Positions 9,746 through 21,228 of a stretch of DNA of 64,000 bases are shown in pieces. How positions within the stretch are numbered: position 1 is the first letter of the stretch; every line of letters starts with the position of its first letter. The notes beneath the pieces were generated by a model. That model was not told where the DNA came from. It worked only from the letters and a program-made list of their open reading frames with translations, and ran no database searches. The DNA is from Bos javanicus. Lineage: Eukaryota; Chordata; Mammalia; Artiodactyla; Bovidae. The stretch is taken from contig NC_083881.1 in NCBI RefSeq assembly GCF_032452875.1, positions 59,713,689 through 59,777,688 of the forward strand. The letters run 5' to 3'. The translations under genes and the position numbers were made by a program.

Positions 9746-12655
9746 AAAAAGTAAGTACTTAAAAATGTCATTGCTTTGTGTATTTTGTCCAGATCTGTAA
9801 CTGTTAAAGATGGGGAGTAAAATTTGTCCCTATTAATGCCTCTTGGCCAGAAGTGCAAGCCCCCAAATTATAAATATTTAAAAAGAAAAATAATCATTAC
9901 AGATGCTATGATTATTTGCTGGAAAAACTTTAGGAGAAAACAAACAGAAAATGCTTTTAAAGCTAACAAGTGAGGTCATTATAGAGGCCAATTATAAAAT
10001 AAATTTATAAAACTCAATTTTAAATTGTAATTTTTAGAGACTCCATCCCAGTACCTACAAAAATGCAGAATCACTACATGTAAAGTTAAGAAATATGGAG
10101 CAAAAGTATGAAGAAAAATATTAAATTTTCCTGAAAAATATTAAGTTAGGGAATATCATATTTCCAGCTGACAAAACCAATAGTATAAAATAAATTTTCT
10201 CTCCAAACAGCTCTACAAATTTTATTTAGCACTCAAAATAACAAAGACAAACAATCATCTTGGGTGACACTACAATGCCACATGGTAATGTTTTATATTC
10301 TTTCTGAAAAAATCTCTCAGAAAATAGAAATAAAATAATATTGCTTTACATGATAAACATATATCTCAAAACAACCACTATATGGTAGTAATGACAAACA
10401 ATAAAAGTATGGCCATTAGTATCAGGGAAAAAAACTGGGATTCTGACTATTGCCATTATTTATCATTGTTCTTTTAGCTCTAACCAATGTTATTAGATTA
10501 AGAGTTGGGAAAGACCCTATAGGTTTAAATGAGAATTTAGACACTGGAAAGGAAAAGATAAATAACATAATTTACTGATGATATAAGAAAATTACTTCTT
10601 TAAAAAGGGTAATCAACTATAACATTGAACAGAGTATAAGCTAATGTATAAAAGTAACAAATCAATTGCATACGAAAATATAATTATTTTAATTCAACAA
10701 GAAGGAAAAGTGAATTATATATATTATATTTACAGATATACAGTTCTAACATAAATAAGGACATATATAGTTCTAATATAAGAACTATAAATAAGGCCAA
10801 GGCAATAATCATCACAAAAGTCAAGTTACTGATCATCATTGAGGACGAAGTGTCATGATAGGAAAGGGGCACATAATAGGTTTCTGGAACACTGAGAAAT
10901 TTATGTCTTGACCTCAGTGGTGACTAAAAGAGAGAACACTTTATAAATAGTAGCTATGATTTCTGTAACTTTTTTAATGAATGTTTCACTTTTCAATGCA
11001 AAATTAAATATACATATATGGGCTTCCCTGGTGGCTCAGTGGTAAAGAATTCACTTGCCATTGCAGGTGATGCAGGAGACATGGGTTCAATCCTTGGATC
11101 ATGAAGATCCCCTGGAAAAGGAAATGGCAACCCACTCCAGTATTCTTGCCTGGGAAATCCCATGGACAGAGGAGCCCGATGGGCTACAGTCCATGAAGTC
11201 CCAAAGAGTCAGACATAACTGAGCGACTGAGCATGCATGCATATGTATGTATATCTGTATGTATATATACAGAAAAGAAAACCTCATTTATAATAACAAC
11301 ATACACAAAAATCATAAGAATAAACAACAGTAAATGTGCAAAATATCTTTGTAAATGATGTAAACATATCATGAGAATTATGAAAGAAGCCTTGAATAAA
11401 ATTCTTTTTTTTACATGAGGAAGCTCGATATAATGGAGCTAAAGATTTTCACTAAGTTTATAAATTTCATGTACAGTCTCTGAAAATCTTAATGGATTTA
11501 TTGGAATGAGGCAAAAGTATTCCAAAATGTATATGGTAGGCTAAATATTGTAGAGACACACTCTATCTGCTATTAATATTTATTTTTAAACAGTATTGAG
11601 AGAACATATATATACATATATATAGAATATATATTATAAACATATAGTACAAGAAAATATTTCAAATTGATAGAGGAATTATAAAGGCTATAATGGATTT
11701 GAGAAAATGCAAGAAAAAGAAAAACTCTAAATGAGTTAATGACTGACCTCCAGTTTAAAAGAAAACACGATAAGAAAAATTTTAAAACAGCTCAATAATT
11801 TTAGGGTAAATAAAAATCCTATAACAGAAAGGACATCAAGAAAGATTTGTAGATTTTTCTCCATATATATTTTAAAATTTAGCTCAGTAAAATCACCATA
11901 GTCAAAATTAAAAGTCAAGTAGCATCATGTAGCAGACAAATGTTAATATCCTCTAACATTTAAAGAACTCTTCATTAAAAGAAAGATGAAGAGACTACTA
12001 AAAAATGGACAGAGTACATCAGAGGGCAACCTACAATTGAAGAAATAATAGTCAATAAATATTAAAGGATAATCAATCTCACTGAATCTAAGAGGCATGA
12101 TTTATAATACCTTTCACTTATTTTGTTGGTAGAGATTTAAAATATGATTATATCTAGTGTTGCCTAGAGTATAGAGAAATGGGTATTTGTATATACTGCT
12201 AACAAAGACAGGTATTTGTATTTGTAAGAAACAATTTGACTGTATGCAGAATTTTTTGCCAAATAATTCCATTTTAAGAGAATAATATTAAGGAAATAAT
12301 TGACAAGTGACCAAGACTCTATATAAGGGTGCTCATCACAGCATCATTGTATAATAACAAGAAGATAAGAAATATTCAACATTTGGGAGATTGTTGACTA
12401 TAAATATTCAACAATAGGGAAATTGTGAAATACACACAATAGAATATCATTTTCTCATTAAACATTCTTAGTGAAATATACTGTTGGTGAAAAATAGCAT
12501 GCAGTGTATAGTCCAATTTATTTTTTAAAATCATATGTATTTATGCATTATAAATTTTCAGAAGGCTAAGCAGCAAGATTTTAACATAGTTATCTCTATA
12601 TGGCAGCATTTTTAGTGATATTTTCTTCTTTATAATTTTTCATTTACTATAAAAA
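9746..12655 (+). mobile_element. Ancient L1 (L1ME/HAL1-like) ORF2 and 3' end, degraded
   Basis: A highly decayed plus-strand L1. RT-region text is visible around 10440-10680 (a degraded GCPLSP-to-YADD stretch, then aatcaattgcatacgaaaat). Thumb text begins acctcatttataataacaac at 11281. The C-terminal and 3' region at 12000-12560 follows the usual order: aaatatgattatatctagtg, caatttgactgtatgcagaa, aagggtgctcatcacagcat. No frame survives. A Bov-tA interrupts it at 11018-11240. AT-rich patches near 11225-11275 and 11608-11640 add low complexity. Boundaries are approximate. Confidence 0.55.
11018..11240 (+). mobile_element. Bov-tA SINE
   Basis: Head gggcttccctggtggctcag at 11021, body gaaaaggaaatggcaaccca, end gagtcagacataactgagcg. 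The right-hand flank is a degenerate (ATGTAT)n run, and the left flank is also TA-rich, so the target-site duplication cannot be fixed. Confidence 0.92.
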
Positions 12656-12659
12656 TTAT

Positions 12660-13345
12660 TAGAAAATACAAATATAAAAAAAAATACTTTTCACCTACTA
12701 TGCTGACAAAAGGTTTTTAAAATGTGAATTCAGTGTTGGTGGGAGAATGCATAGATATGCTGTGGCAAATGCTACTTGTGGAATTATAGATTGATAATTT
12801 TCAGAAAAGCAATTTCCACATGTATTGAAAACAGTATTGAAACTTATAGCAAAAAGTTGTATTGATAGGTTGGTTAAATAATATAATAGTCATACAGTGA
12901 AATTCTATGGAGCAGTTAAAAATCATGCTGCATATTTACCCTGAAACATGGTAGAATATCCATGGCACATGTGAGAAAGTGAAGTGTTAGTCATTCAGTT
13001 GTGTCCGACCCTTTGAGACCTCATAGACTGTAATCTACCAGGATCCTCTGTCCATGGAATTTTCCAGGCAAGAATACTGGAGTGGGTTGCCATCCCCTTC
13101 TCCAGGGGATCGTCCCAACCCAGGGATCGAGCCTGAGTCTCCGGCATTGCAGGCAGATTCTTTACTGTCTGAGCCACCAAGGAAGTCCCACATGTGAGAA
13201 AAGTCATGCATAAAAGAACACATTTATGGAATTTATTATTAAATATCTATCAGTATCAAGACTATTTTAATCATTATCTCTAGGTTGTGGATACAGATGG
13301 CTTTAGGTTTAATTTTTCATGTTCATACTGTGAAAATGAAATATA
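12660..13345 (+). mobile_element. Second ancient L1 3' fragment (L1ME-like), split by a SINE
   Basis: Repeats the L1 3' order seen just upstream: ttttcacctactatgctgac at 12690, gtgttggtgggagaatgcat, ggttggttaaataatataat, tggagcagttaaaaatcatg. After the Bov-tA at 12979-13188 it continues through tatctctaggttgtggatac. It therefore overlaps in element coordinates with the previous fragment and must be a separate insertion or a duplication. Confidence 0.6.
12979..13188 (-). mobile_element. Bov-tA SINE with 13-bp target-site duplication
   Basis: Minus-strand copy; its tRNA-like head is at the right (gagccaccaaggaagtccc). The exact 13-bp repeat cacatgtgagaaa occurs at 12966-12978 and 13189-13201. 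It sits inside the ancient L1 3' end. Confidence 0.95.
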
Positions 13346-13765
13346 TATAATAAAAAATTAACTAAATGTGAAGATCTTATTGTCTCCAATATCAACTCTG
13401 TTCTACTAACAGCAGAAGTCTTGAGTTCAGAATGACATCCAACTCACAAGATAGAACTTATTTCACTTGCTCTGTTTAATCAGTGTTAAGAAAGAGAACA
13501 GAAAAGGAAGAAAGTATGGCATGCAAAGCAGAGCAAGCAAAGAGGTCTGGTGACTTCCAGGCAGAGTTTTTATGTCTTGGTCATTCAGCACTCAAGTTGT
13601 CTGTGTTCACAATAGACAAGGTTCATTGTATGTGGATAATAAGTCAGAGAGCACATGGGCTCTGGAGTCTCTTTGGATTTTATACCTACTTAGCTATGTA
13701 GCTCCCTCAAAGGTGCAGAACTTGCATCCACTCTCTAGTGTGGCTCCAGCTTATCTGTCCTGGGC
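13346..13765 (+). repeat. Unique sequence with a MIR core at about 13640-13720
   Basis: The first 300 bases hold nothing I recognise. From about 13640 the text agcacatgggctctggagtc followed by acctacttagctatgtagct matches the tRNA-derived head and core of a MIR SINE on the plus strand. No coding signal is evident. Confidence 0.45.
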
Positions 13766-13993
13766 ATGCATGTGTGCTAAGTTACTTCAGTCGTGTCCAA
13801 CTCTTTACGACCATACGGACTATAGCCCACCAGGCTCCTCTGTCCACGGGATTCTCCAGGCAATAATATTGGAGTTGGTTGCTATGCCCTTGTCCAAGGG
13901 ATATTCCCAACCCAGGGATTGAACCCCGCATCTCTTATGTCTCCTAGCATTGACAAGTGTGTTCTTTACCGTTAGCACCACCCGGGAAGCCCT
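13766..13993 (-). mobile_element. Bov-tA2-type SINE
   Basis: Minus-strand copy beginning at left with gctaagttacttcagtcgtg and ending at the head end with ccacccgggaagccc. The head shows the Bov-tA2-type insertion (tctcttatgtctcctagcat). Some decay: cagtattcttgcc reads as ggcaataatattgg. Confidence 0.9.
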
Positions 13994-16021
13994 AAATACT
14001 GGGTACTTGGTGCTAAATACTCATCTGGACCAAATATACAGGTATTTCTTCTGATACCGAACCCTCAATTAAATGCTCATTCATCTTAGATCCAACAAAG
14101 AGAAGCACCTAACAATTACTTGAGTTAACGTTTTAAGGGAGGTTCAAGCCCTCCTGTGTCCCTGAAGTTAGGGGAAGAGCCACAGCACCAACGGCCTGCC
14201 CTTCCCTTCTGATACATCATCAAATCATTTGAAAAATCAGATTTCACTCTTTCCCACACACTGCCCATGTCATGCATTTCAATATGTGCTTAGATTTTGC
14301 AGCTAGCCTCATGCGGACAGAATAATTTCATATTGTTCTCTCTCCCAAGAAGACTTTTCCATCCTATAATTAGCATGAACATCTGTCTTAAATCTAACCT
14401 CCTCTAAACCCACCTCACCAAAAAGATCACTTCTTACTCCATGTTCCCATCCTTCCATGTTTACACTTTATGTTAGAGGTTAATTCACATTTCCATGCCA
14501 GCATCGTCACACACTCGGGCAAACAGCTCTACCAATGTTTATTTTATAAATAAGGAAAGACAGTAGCAAAAATAATTCCATAAATGCAAGAAATAATCAC
14601 TATAAATAGTGATTTCACGAGGATGTTGAAGGTTTTTTATGTTATTTCATGAACATACACACACATAAGTGTTCTTACACTCCTCTTCCCTCTGTTTTAA
14701 TTATGAGTTCTCAAAAAAATGCAGTAACTGTGAAAGATACACTAGCTTTTAGGTCTTCAGCTTCACTTAAGCTAAGGGACATAATAAAAAATATAAAACA
14801 AAACAAAAACACCGTTGGCTTCTAGTCTTAGGCTGTGGTTTTGCAGTCATTGTTTGGCCAATATTTCTACTTTGATAGGAGTGAGGATTGCAAGATTAGG
14901 TCCAGAGAGAGAATATATTTAGCTGAGGTCTGGAGAATCACTTAATGAAGCAGACAGTGGAGGAATCAGGAAGATTTTGTGTTGTTATTTGGTTGGCTTT
15001 TTTTTTTTTTTTTTGCCTTTGGCAAACATTCTTGTAATAGTAATAGTAATGCCATGTCTCCAAAAGAAATTCATGATTATGGTTCACATTAGTTTGTATT
15101 AGCATCTGTAGATGACAGGTCCCTGCCTGCCAGTGCTCATACACTCATATAGTAGCAGCTGAGAGAAATCTTCTCAATATTTGTTACTTAGTGATACTGC
15201 CTCTGGCAGGGTAGAAGCAAGTCTCTCTCAGGGGAAATTGCTGATGTTACTATTTTAATTTGCAAACCACATTTCTCTGGATGATGATGAGATTGCAAAT
15301 AACCTCGACAAAACAGACCCTAGTTTAACAAGCTGAAAAAATACAAACAAGAAAAGCAAGTGAAAATATTTTTAGCTTTTCTCTCTAATGACATAATTGA
15401 ACATCAACTCTTCCAAAAGCATTTTGCAAGGGTAATATCATAGACACAGGCACTGATTTAAAATAGCATCTAAGGGTGAGTCCTAATCCATCCACTCTTT
15501 TGTTTAACCTCTTGCCACCCAAGACTGAAAGGTAAGTACAAAGGTGGATGATATTTAAGCATGATGAAGAAATATACATTTTAAAGAATAATCCAGTTCT
15601 AATAAATGTTTCATATGACACAGCTTATTTATGATGTCTGTTGACTGGAAGATGTAAGAGTGTTGAAACGTTTTACTTTTAGAATAAGAAGCAGTTTATG
15701 CATGAATTTTTATGTGTATTTTACATGCATATTATGTATCTGTATTATATCCACAAAATGCATATTCTACCAAAACCAATTAAACCATAATATGAAATAG
15801 TCCCATTTAAAGGAATGAAAAGCGTATCAAAAGATTGTTAAGTAAAAAAAAAAAGGCTGTTAAGTCCATCTGTCTAGACTTTAGATTGAATAATCTTTGA
15901 GATAATATAACTAGAAAATGTGCCTAACTCAAATAAGAAACAATACAATATGAAGTAATAGTTACAGAAACAAAATACTCCCCATTAAAGCTTTGAGTTA
16001 CGCAAATTGTCATAATACACC
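13994..16021. other. Unique intergenic/intronic sequence
   Basis: No coding region or recent transposon seen. Features are a faint L2-like stretch near 14340-14540, a CA-rich patch at 14655-14668, a T-run at about 14999-15016, and a short A-run at 15844-15857 between 8-bp direct repeats (tgttaagt). The largest open stretches have no recognisable protein content. Confidence 0.6.
15836..15865 (+). repeat. A-run between 8-bp direct repeats
   Basis: tgttaagt at 15836-15843 and 15858-15865 encloses eleven A followed by ggc. It resembles the longer tail-only footprints elsewhere in the window, but the repeat is short enough to arise by chance. Confidence 0.35.
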
Positions 16022-16223
16022 TACAGTAAGTCCCCTACGTATGAACCTTCAAGTTAGGAGCTTGAAGGAGATGCACATATGCATTTACAAGTCCAGTCAC
16101 ATGTTGGTTCACATGTCTGAGGTACATTGGCGTATGCACGCATTCTCCAAAAGTGGTTGTGTTTTTGTGTACTTTACTGTATAGTCCTATACAGGATACA
16201 GTAGTACAGTATCTTTATTTCAG

Positions 16224-16540
16224 GGCTTCCTGGGTAGCTCAGCTGGTAAAGAATCCTCCTGCAATGCAGGAGACCCTGGTTTGATTCCTGGGTCAGAAAG
16301 ATCCACTGGAGAAGGGATAGGCTACCCACTCCGGTATTCTTGGGCTTTCCTGGTGGCTCAGTTGATAAATAATTCACCTGCAATGTGGGAGACCTGGGTT
16401 GGGAAGATCCTCTGGAGGAGGGCATGACAACCCACTCCAGTATTCTTGCCTGGAGAATCCCATGCAGAGAGGAGCCTGGCAGGCTACAGTCCATAAGGCC
16501 ACAAAGAGTCAGACTTGACTGAAGCGACTTAGCATGTTTG
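16224..16540 (+). mobile_element. Bov-tA-type SINE with two tRNA-derived heads
   Basis: One head (cagggcttcctgggtagctc) runs through a short body to cggtattcttg. A second head (ggctttcctggtggctcagt) then begins, followed by a full body ending in gagtcagacttgactgaagc. The same head-body-head-body arrangement, on the minus strand, occurs at 33137-33420 and 37037-37347, so this is a subfamily structure, not a chance double insertion. The second head has lost part of its B-box region. Confidence 0.85.
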
Positions 16541-17412
16541 CAGCCCCCATTCGTGGACAACTTCCATCCCAATGACAAAGTAGCGTGTCTGCCACTGAAA
16601 ACTACTTTCCAACCTACAGGCCAGGGAGTTAAAGTGATCTTTAAGAAATATTATTTACATCACACTTTTCGTTAGGCAGTAAATGTGAGTGATGAATCAG
16701 AAAGAATCTTGTGACAATTTTGGAAGGACTATAACATCTACAAGGCCATAACAAATGTCACTTTGCTTGGCATGAAGTTACAGCCATCACCATGAAAGAG
16801 GTTTGGAAGAAACTTGACTGCAGTTTGTTCACAATTTTCATGGATTTGAGAAGATGGACGAGGAGTCCAAAGAGACCTTCAGCAACTTAGTGGCTCTCAG
16901 CTAGAAGCTGGAGCTAAATCTACAAGAGGACAACTTCACAGAACTCCTTGACAAGCACATAAGGAGCTTATTAATGAAGACCTGATGGAATTGGAGGCCC
17001 ATAGAAACAAGGAAAAAAGACAAGAGGAAGAAGAACTAACTGAATAACCCAAGAGAGTTCTTGATGCAGGTCATGGCAAGTGGATTTTCTTTATTTGAGG
17101 AGGCACTGTTAGATTTTGAGGCAGGGGACCCAAACATAGAATGGTACACGAAACTTGCAGCAGCCTTTAAGAATGCAATCTGGTGCTACTGTGTAATCTA
17201 TGATGAGAAAAAAAAAAAAAGATCTTCTATCTAGACATCACTGGATCATTGTTTTCAAGAGGGTAGATAGAATAGACTTCAGCAAGGAAGGAACCAGAAA
17301 ATGTGCCATCATGTCAGTCATGGCTGAAATTGCAGCTTGTCCTCCGCTTCCTATTGCTGACAATCCTTCCACTCTACCATCTCTCACCTCCTCTTTCTTC
17401 TCCAGTCAGTAG
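16541..17412 (+). pseudogene. Tigger/pogo transposase, C-terminal remnant
   Basis: Remnant of the DDE-type transposase that cuts and pastes Tigger elements. Translation across frames shows LKTTFQPTGQGV near 16590-16630, corresponding to the pogo third-acid block, where QPxDQG is usual. Here the Asp codon is ggc (Gly, 16619-16621). Next come KDYNIYKAITNV, KELINEDLMELEAHRN near 16960-17010, a charged KRQEEEELTE run, and a DEKKKK end near 17200-17216. The last open stretch ends at 17412. Several stops and frame changes make it non-functional. The closest host relatives are the TIGD genes, but the flanking terminal repeats show this is the transposon itself. Confidence 0.72.
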
Positions 17413-17692
17413 CTCTTCTTACCTATTTACTCAGTGCCAGCCCCTCCATGTTAGCTGTTGTATAGCTCTACTGTACTTTTCATGGTTCTGTACTATAAGA
17501 TTAAAAATGCTTGGTTTTTGTTTTCTATATATTATTTGTGTGAAAAGTATTATAAACCTTTTTATAGTATAGTACTATATAGCTGATTGTGTTAGTTGTG
17601 TATGTAGGCTAATTTTGTTGGACTTACAAACAAATTGGACTTACGAACATGCTCTTGGAACAGAACTCATTCACATGTAGGAGACTTGCCTC

Positions 17693-19314
17693 AAATTTTA
17701 TTATTGTAAATGCATACATACATACAAACACGTGGAATTGAATCTGCAATTTTTATATTTCAGAAGTCACTCATCATAATTCATTTTTGGTGAATTTAAG
17801 ATACAGGCATGAAATAACTGCTTAATACAACTTGGCATTTACTTATGCTCATCATAGAAGCAAAACAATTAAAGACACCATTCCTCTATATTCACACCTC
17901 AACAGCCTGTGGTGAAGTTTGAGAGCCTGCTGTCTATCTGGGAATATGCATTTGATCAATTTTGTCTTGGTAAAGCAGATTGTTTCCCTACTGAGAAGAA
18001 ACATTTACTACAGATACCTGTGTAGTATTTACTTGACTTATCTTAATCAGAAGTGCCCTGTCCATTATGGTTGGTTCTTCTTGGCTCTGTTTTGGGAAGA
18101 AACATTTCTCAGGTAGGAACGTCTGCCTTTTCCCAGATTCCCTTCCTGGTCTGGGCATATGTTCAGGTGAAAATTGCTTAGTTTCTTTTAGTCTTCTATA
18201 GTTATCCAACTCTTCAAATGCAACACTCTCCTGTCCTTTTCCCAGCCATCTATACCTACTATTCACTTCTTTCCAACTTATAAATTGGGTCCTCCTGGTA
18301 TATCCAAAAATTTTCATTTATTTGATCAAATGACATGGATTTTCTCATTTTCTTTAGCTGAGTTTTTACTGTGGACTTGGAAGAGAAAGGAGGAAAGATG
18401 GCTGGTGTGTCTATGCATGTGTGTGCATGTTGGTGGCTATGAAAATGACTCAATGCAAAATTATGAAAGCTGTCAATCTTTCTTGCCTGAAATGTCTTAC
18501 CCCATTCAGGCATTTTCTGGGAACTAGATTCCTCATTCCCCTTGGCTATTTGGTCTTACCACAAGGTCCCCATATCTAGGATAGCCTTCTTCAGATGACA
18601 GAGCCACACACTTTCATAGAAATTCTATTGTATTTTTTTGTTTAGAAATTTTACTAACTGAAGCAGAATAGCAAGGAGATATTTGTACGAAGGAATTTCC
18701 TTCCTCTATTTGCACGTGCTTGACTCTGAATGTTGTCTGGGAACAAAGAGGCGATCCAGGGTTTGAATGAACAGAAAGCCTAATCTTCCATTCTCTCTAT
18801 TTTCTCTTGTATACCAACAAGCTCATCAATTAAATTAAATCCAGCTAAAACTGTTACTGAGCCTATAGTTCAGTCCCCAAGGAACTCGGTGTGAAAGGAC
18901 TGGTAAAGACTAGAAAGTGCTAGTATGAGTTCCCCAGCAGGCCTGCAGAGACCTGTCCTGTGTGCAAGGAGTAGAAAGAAACTTCAGTCCATCTCCAGAT
19001 TGGGTATTCAGGAGGAAAAGCAGCCAGTTCTTTTCTTAACCTCCCAAAATTGTGAGTACATCAAACACACAGCCTATACAGAAGCATTAAGTTAAAAATT
19101 GCTCCTGGATGACACCAAAGTTAATATAACGGAGGAAAGAGAGCACAGGTATGCATATTTACCACCCAAGGAATTTATAAACCCTTATGAAAGTTTCATG
19201 GAGAGTGAGACTCTTGGGAATTTCTATGTAAAAGCTCAGAATGTTAAACCTCTACATAGAGAAAAGGGTAGTGTTAAAAATGATTCTTCTCAATGAAAAA
19301 ATACTTCAAAATGG
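17693..19314. other. Unique sequence, no gene recognised
   Basis: Apart from a short (CATA)n run at about 17709-17725, I see no transposon or coding signal. Overlapping open stretches on both strands at 17988-18527 have ordinary composition and no recognisable motif. The region is moderately AT-rich. Confidence 0.55.
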
Positions 19315-19450
19315 GACTTCCCTGATGGTCCAGTGGTTAAGACTCCATGCTCCCAATGCAGGGAGCCTAGCCTTGACCCCACAAGCCCCAACAAAAGATT
19401 AAGATCCTGCTTGCTGCAACTAAGATCTGGCACAGGCAAATTTGTGTGTG
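19315..19450 (+). mobile_element. CHR-2-type SINE
   Basis: tRNA-derived head gggacttccctgatggtcca, then gtggttaagactccatgctc and the tcctgcttgctgcaactaag body typical of cetartiodactyl CHR SINEs. It ends abruptly at the start of a segment duplicated 6 kb downstream. Confidence 0.8.
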
Positions 19451-19565
19451 TTATGGTAAATTTTAAGAAATACTAAAAAAAAAAAAAAAAGACAAACAGG
19501 TCTTTGGAGTCAAAGTGGTTTGAATCTCATGTTCACCACTTCTGGTTGTTTGACCTTAGATAAGG
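19451..19565 (+). repeat. MIR-bearing segment, copy 1 of a local duplication
   Basis: From ttatggtaaattttaagaaa to accttagataagg. It contains the MIR head (ggtctttggagtcaaagtgg, then tgttcaccacttctggttgt). It aligns with 25682-25783 at about 89 of 98 bases, excluding an expanded 16-A run at about 19475-19490 in this copy. Such identity is far above that of unrelated MIR copies. The alignment stops at a Bov-tA on the right. Confidence 0.7.
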
Positions 19566-19742
19566 TAGCGTTAATCACTCAGTCTTGTCTGACTCATTGT
19601 GACCCCGTGGTCCATAGCCCACTAGGCTTCTCTGTCTATGGGATTCTCCAGGCAAGAATATTGGAGTGGGTTACCATTTCCTTCTCCAGGGAGGAAACCT
19701 GGGTCTCCTGCATTGCAGGCAGATTCTTTACCATCTGAGCCA
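19566..19742 (-). mobile_element. Bov-tA SINE, slightly truncated head
   Basis: Minus-strand copy from about gtagcgttaatcactcagtc to attctttaccatctgagcca; the last bases of the head are missing. It interrupts the right edge of the duplicated MIR segment. Confidence 0.88.
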
Positions 19743-21228
19743 TTTATTTATATTTATATATATTTACTTTACTTCTGAGGTACCTATATATATAGATAAT
19801 TCAAAGATATAAATAGAAGCCTGGATAATATTTAAAAGCACTATCTATTCTTGAAATAATATTGCAAAATAGAGGCATCTGAAGGAGGTATCTGAAGAAG
19901 ATAGAAGCTGTGGTAGGAAGAGTAGGGAAGAAAAAAAAACACAATAGAAAAGCAACTTACTACCCCTCTACATTTTATAAAGGAAAGGTAGAAGATGAAG
20001 AATTCAAGCCATGAATGTTGGAGTCAACAGAGAAATGTCAGCAGCAAAGGGGAGCTCCAATTATTTGAGGCAAAACCTGGCTCAGAGAAAGTTCTCACAG
20101 ATGTGCCAGAATTTGTTGCCCTGTCTCCATCTCCCTGAGAGTTAACCTCAAGTCCGGTTTTCCATCCATTGTCAGTCAGGATCCAATCCAGAGAGGGAAC
20201 CACTCAAGCTATTTTAATCAGGGCCAGCTCCATGGACAAGTAACCAATGCACCCATACAGAGCCCCCACTCAAAAGGGTCACACACATTGGAGTTCAGTG
20301 CTCTGTTGTCACTATATTGAAGTGCTTAATAACTTTATAATTGAATTTGTGTTTTGTAAATGACATCCAGTGGATAACAGAGCAAGTTCCAAGGGCTCAG
20401 AGCATCAGCTCACACATGGTCCCACATCCTGCCATCTCCCAAGCCTGACTCCCCCTCCCTCACTCTGCTGCCCCAGACCATGTCTGGCCCTCCTCTCCCT
20501 ACCACTGCCTGGTGACTGCTCCCACTCTTCACCCCCAGCCCGGGCCTGGCATAGGAGCCAAAATTTCAGGGTTGGACACAAGTATCCCACAAACTTAGGA
20601 AGCCAGGTATGGTGGCAGGCATCCCCTCCCTAGGCTGGCCACCCCTGTCTGGATGGAGTGAGCCTCTAACCCACTGTCGTCTGGGTACTGAGTGTGTTCC
20701 CAATACTGAAGTTTAAAATTCCTTGAAGCTGCCCATCTTCCAGGATGTGACACATTAGTTCATGGGCTCGCAAGCAGGGATGTCCAGGAGCCGTCATGTC
20801 CAGTCTTCCGTGTAGCAGGGCAGGTCCAGAGTTTCTGCATTCACCCTGTGAGCATCCCCTTGTCTGAAAGCTCTCCCTAAGCTGGCTCTCTACCTGGAAA
20901 TATCTCTTCCTCCGCCAGTCTTCCTGAGTATTACTTGCATTGGTTCCTTCTGGCCAGCTCAAAGCACTCTCCAGGAATGAGCCACAAAACACAAATTGGA
21001 CAATGTTGGGGATTCCACATTTTAATAAATGGCCTAATATTTATAGTTGAAATTGGCATTTTACACTATAAAGATACATGGTAAAATTCATATTAATATT
21101 TTAAAATTTGAATTGTATTTTTACCTAGAATGACAATAGGAAAAAACAAAACAAAACAGCATGACAAGTTTAGAGAGCCTGAAGAAGAAAGAAAAAATTT
21201 CTTATATATACTTTAATGGCACTTTTCC
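19743..21228. other. Unique sequence with a GC-rich patch at about 20380-20660
   Basis: An AT-rich start (TA repeats near 19745-19795) gives way to unusually GC-rich, CpG-poor text at 20420-20660, rich in cccct and ctcc pyrimidine tracts. Overlapping open stretches at 20370-20633 (+) and 20405-20590 (-) show no known domain and are probably composition effects. Text near 20170-20290 (gggaaccactcaagctattt) feels like an old interspersed repeat, but I cannot name it. Confidence 0.5.

Larger units (their letters stand above)
16022..17692 (+). mobile_element. Tigger/pogo-type DNA transposon, internally deleted and SINE-interrupted
   Basis: The left terminal repeat starts after TA at 16022-16023 (cagtaagtcccctacgtatg). 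The right end, read on the minus strand from about 17692, gives aagtctcctacatgtgaatg, matching 16 of 20 bases of aagtcccctacgtatgaacc at the left. A second stretch (cttacgaacatgctcttgg) near 17640 belongs to the subterminal region. Between the ends lies a decayed pogo-family transposase C-terminal half. The N-terminal DNA-binding part and first catalytic residues are missing, so the element was internally deleted. A compound Bov-tA SINE at 16224-16540 splits it. Confidence 0.75.

Noticed and set aside
14999..15016. Long T-run as a further tail-only insertion
   Set aside because: The flanks (gttggc and gcctttggc) do not form a direct repeat.
20370..20660. GC-rich patch as a CpG-island promoter
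   Set aside because: High GC but very few CpGs, no transcription-start context and no adjacent exon.
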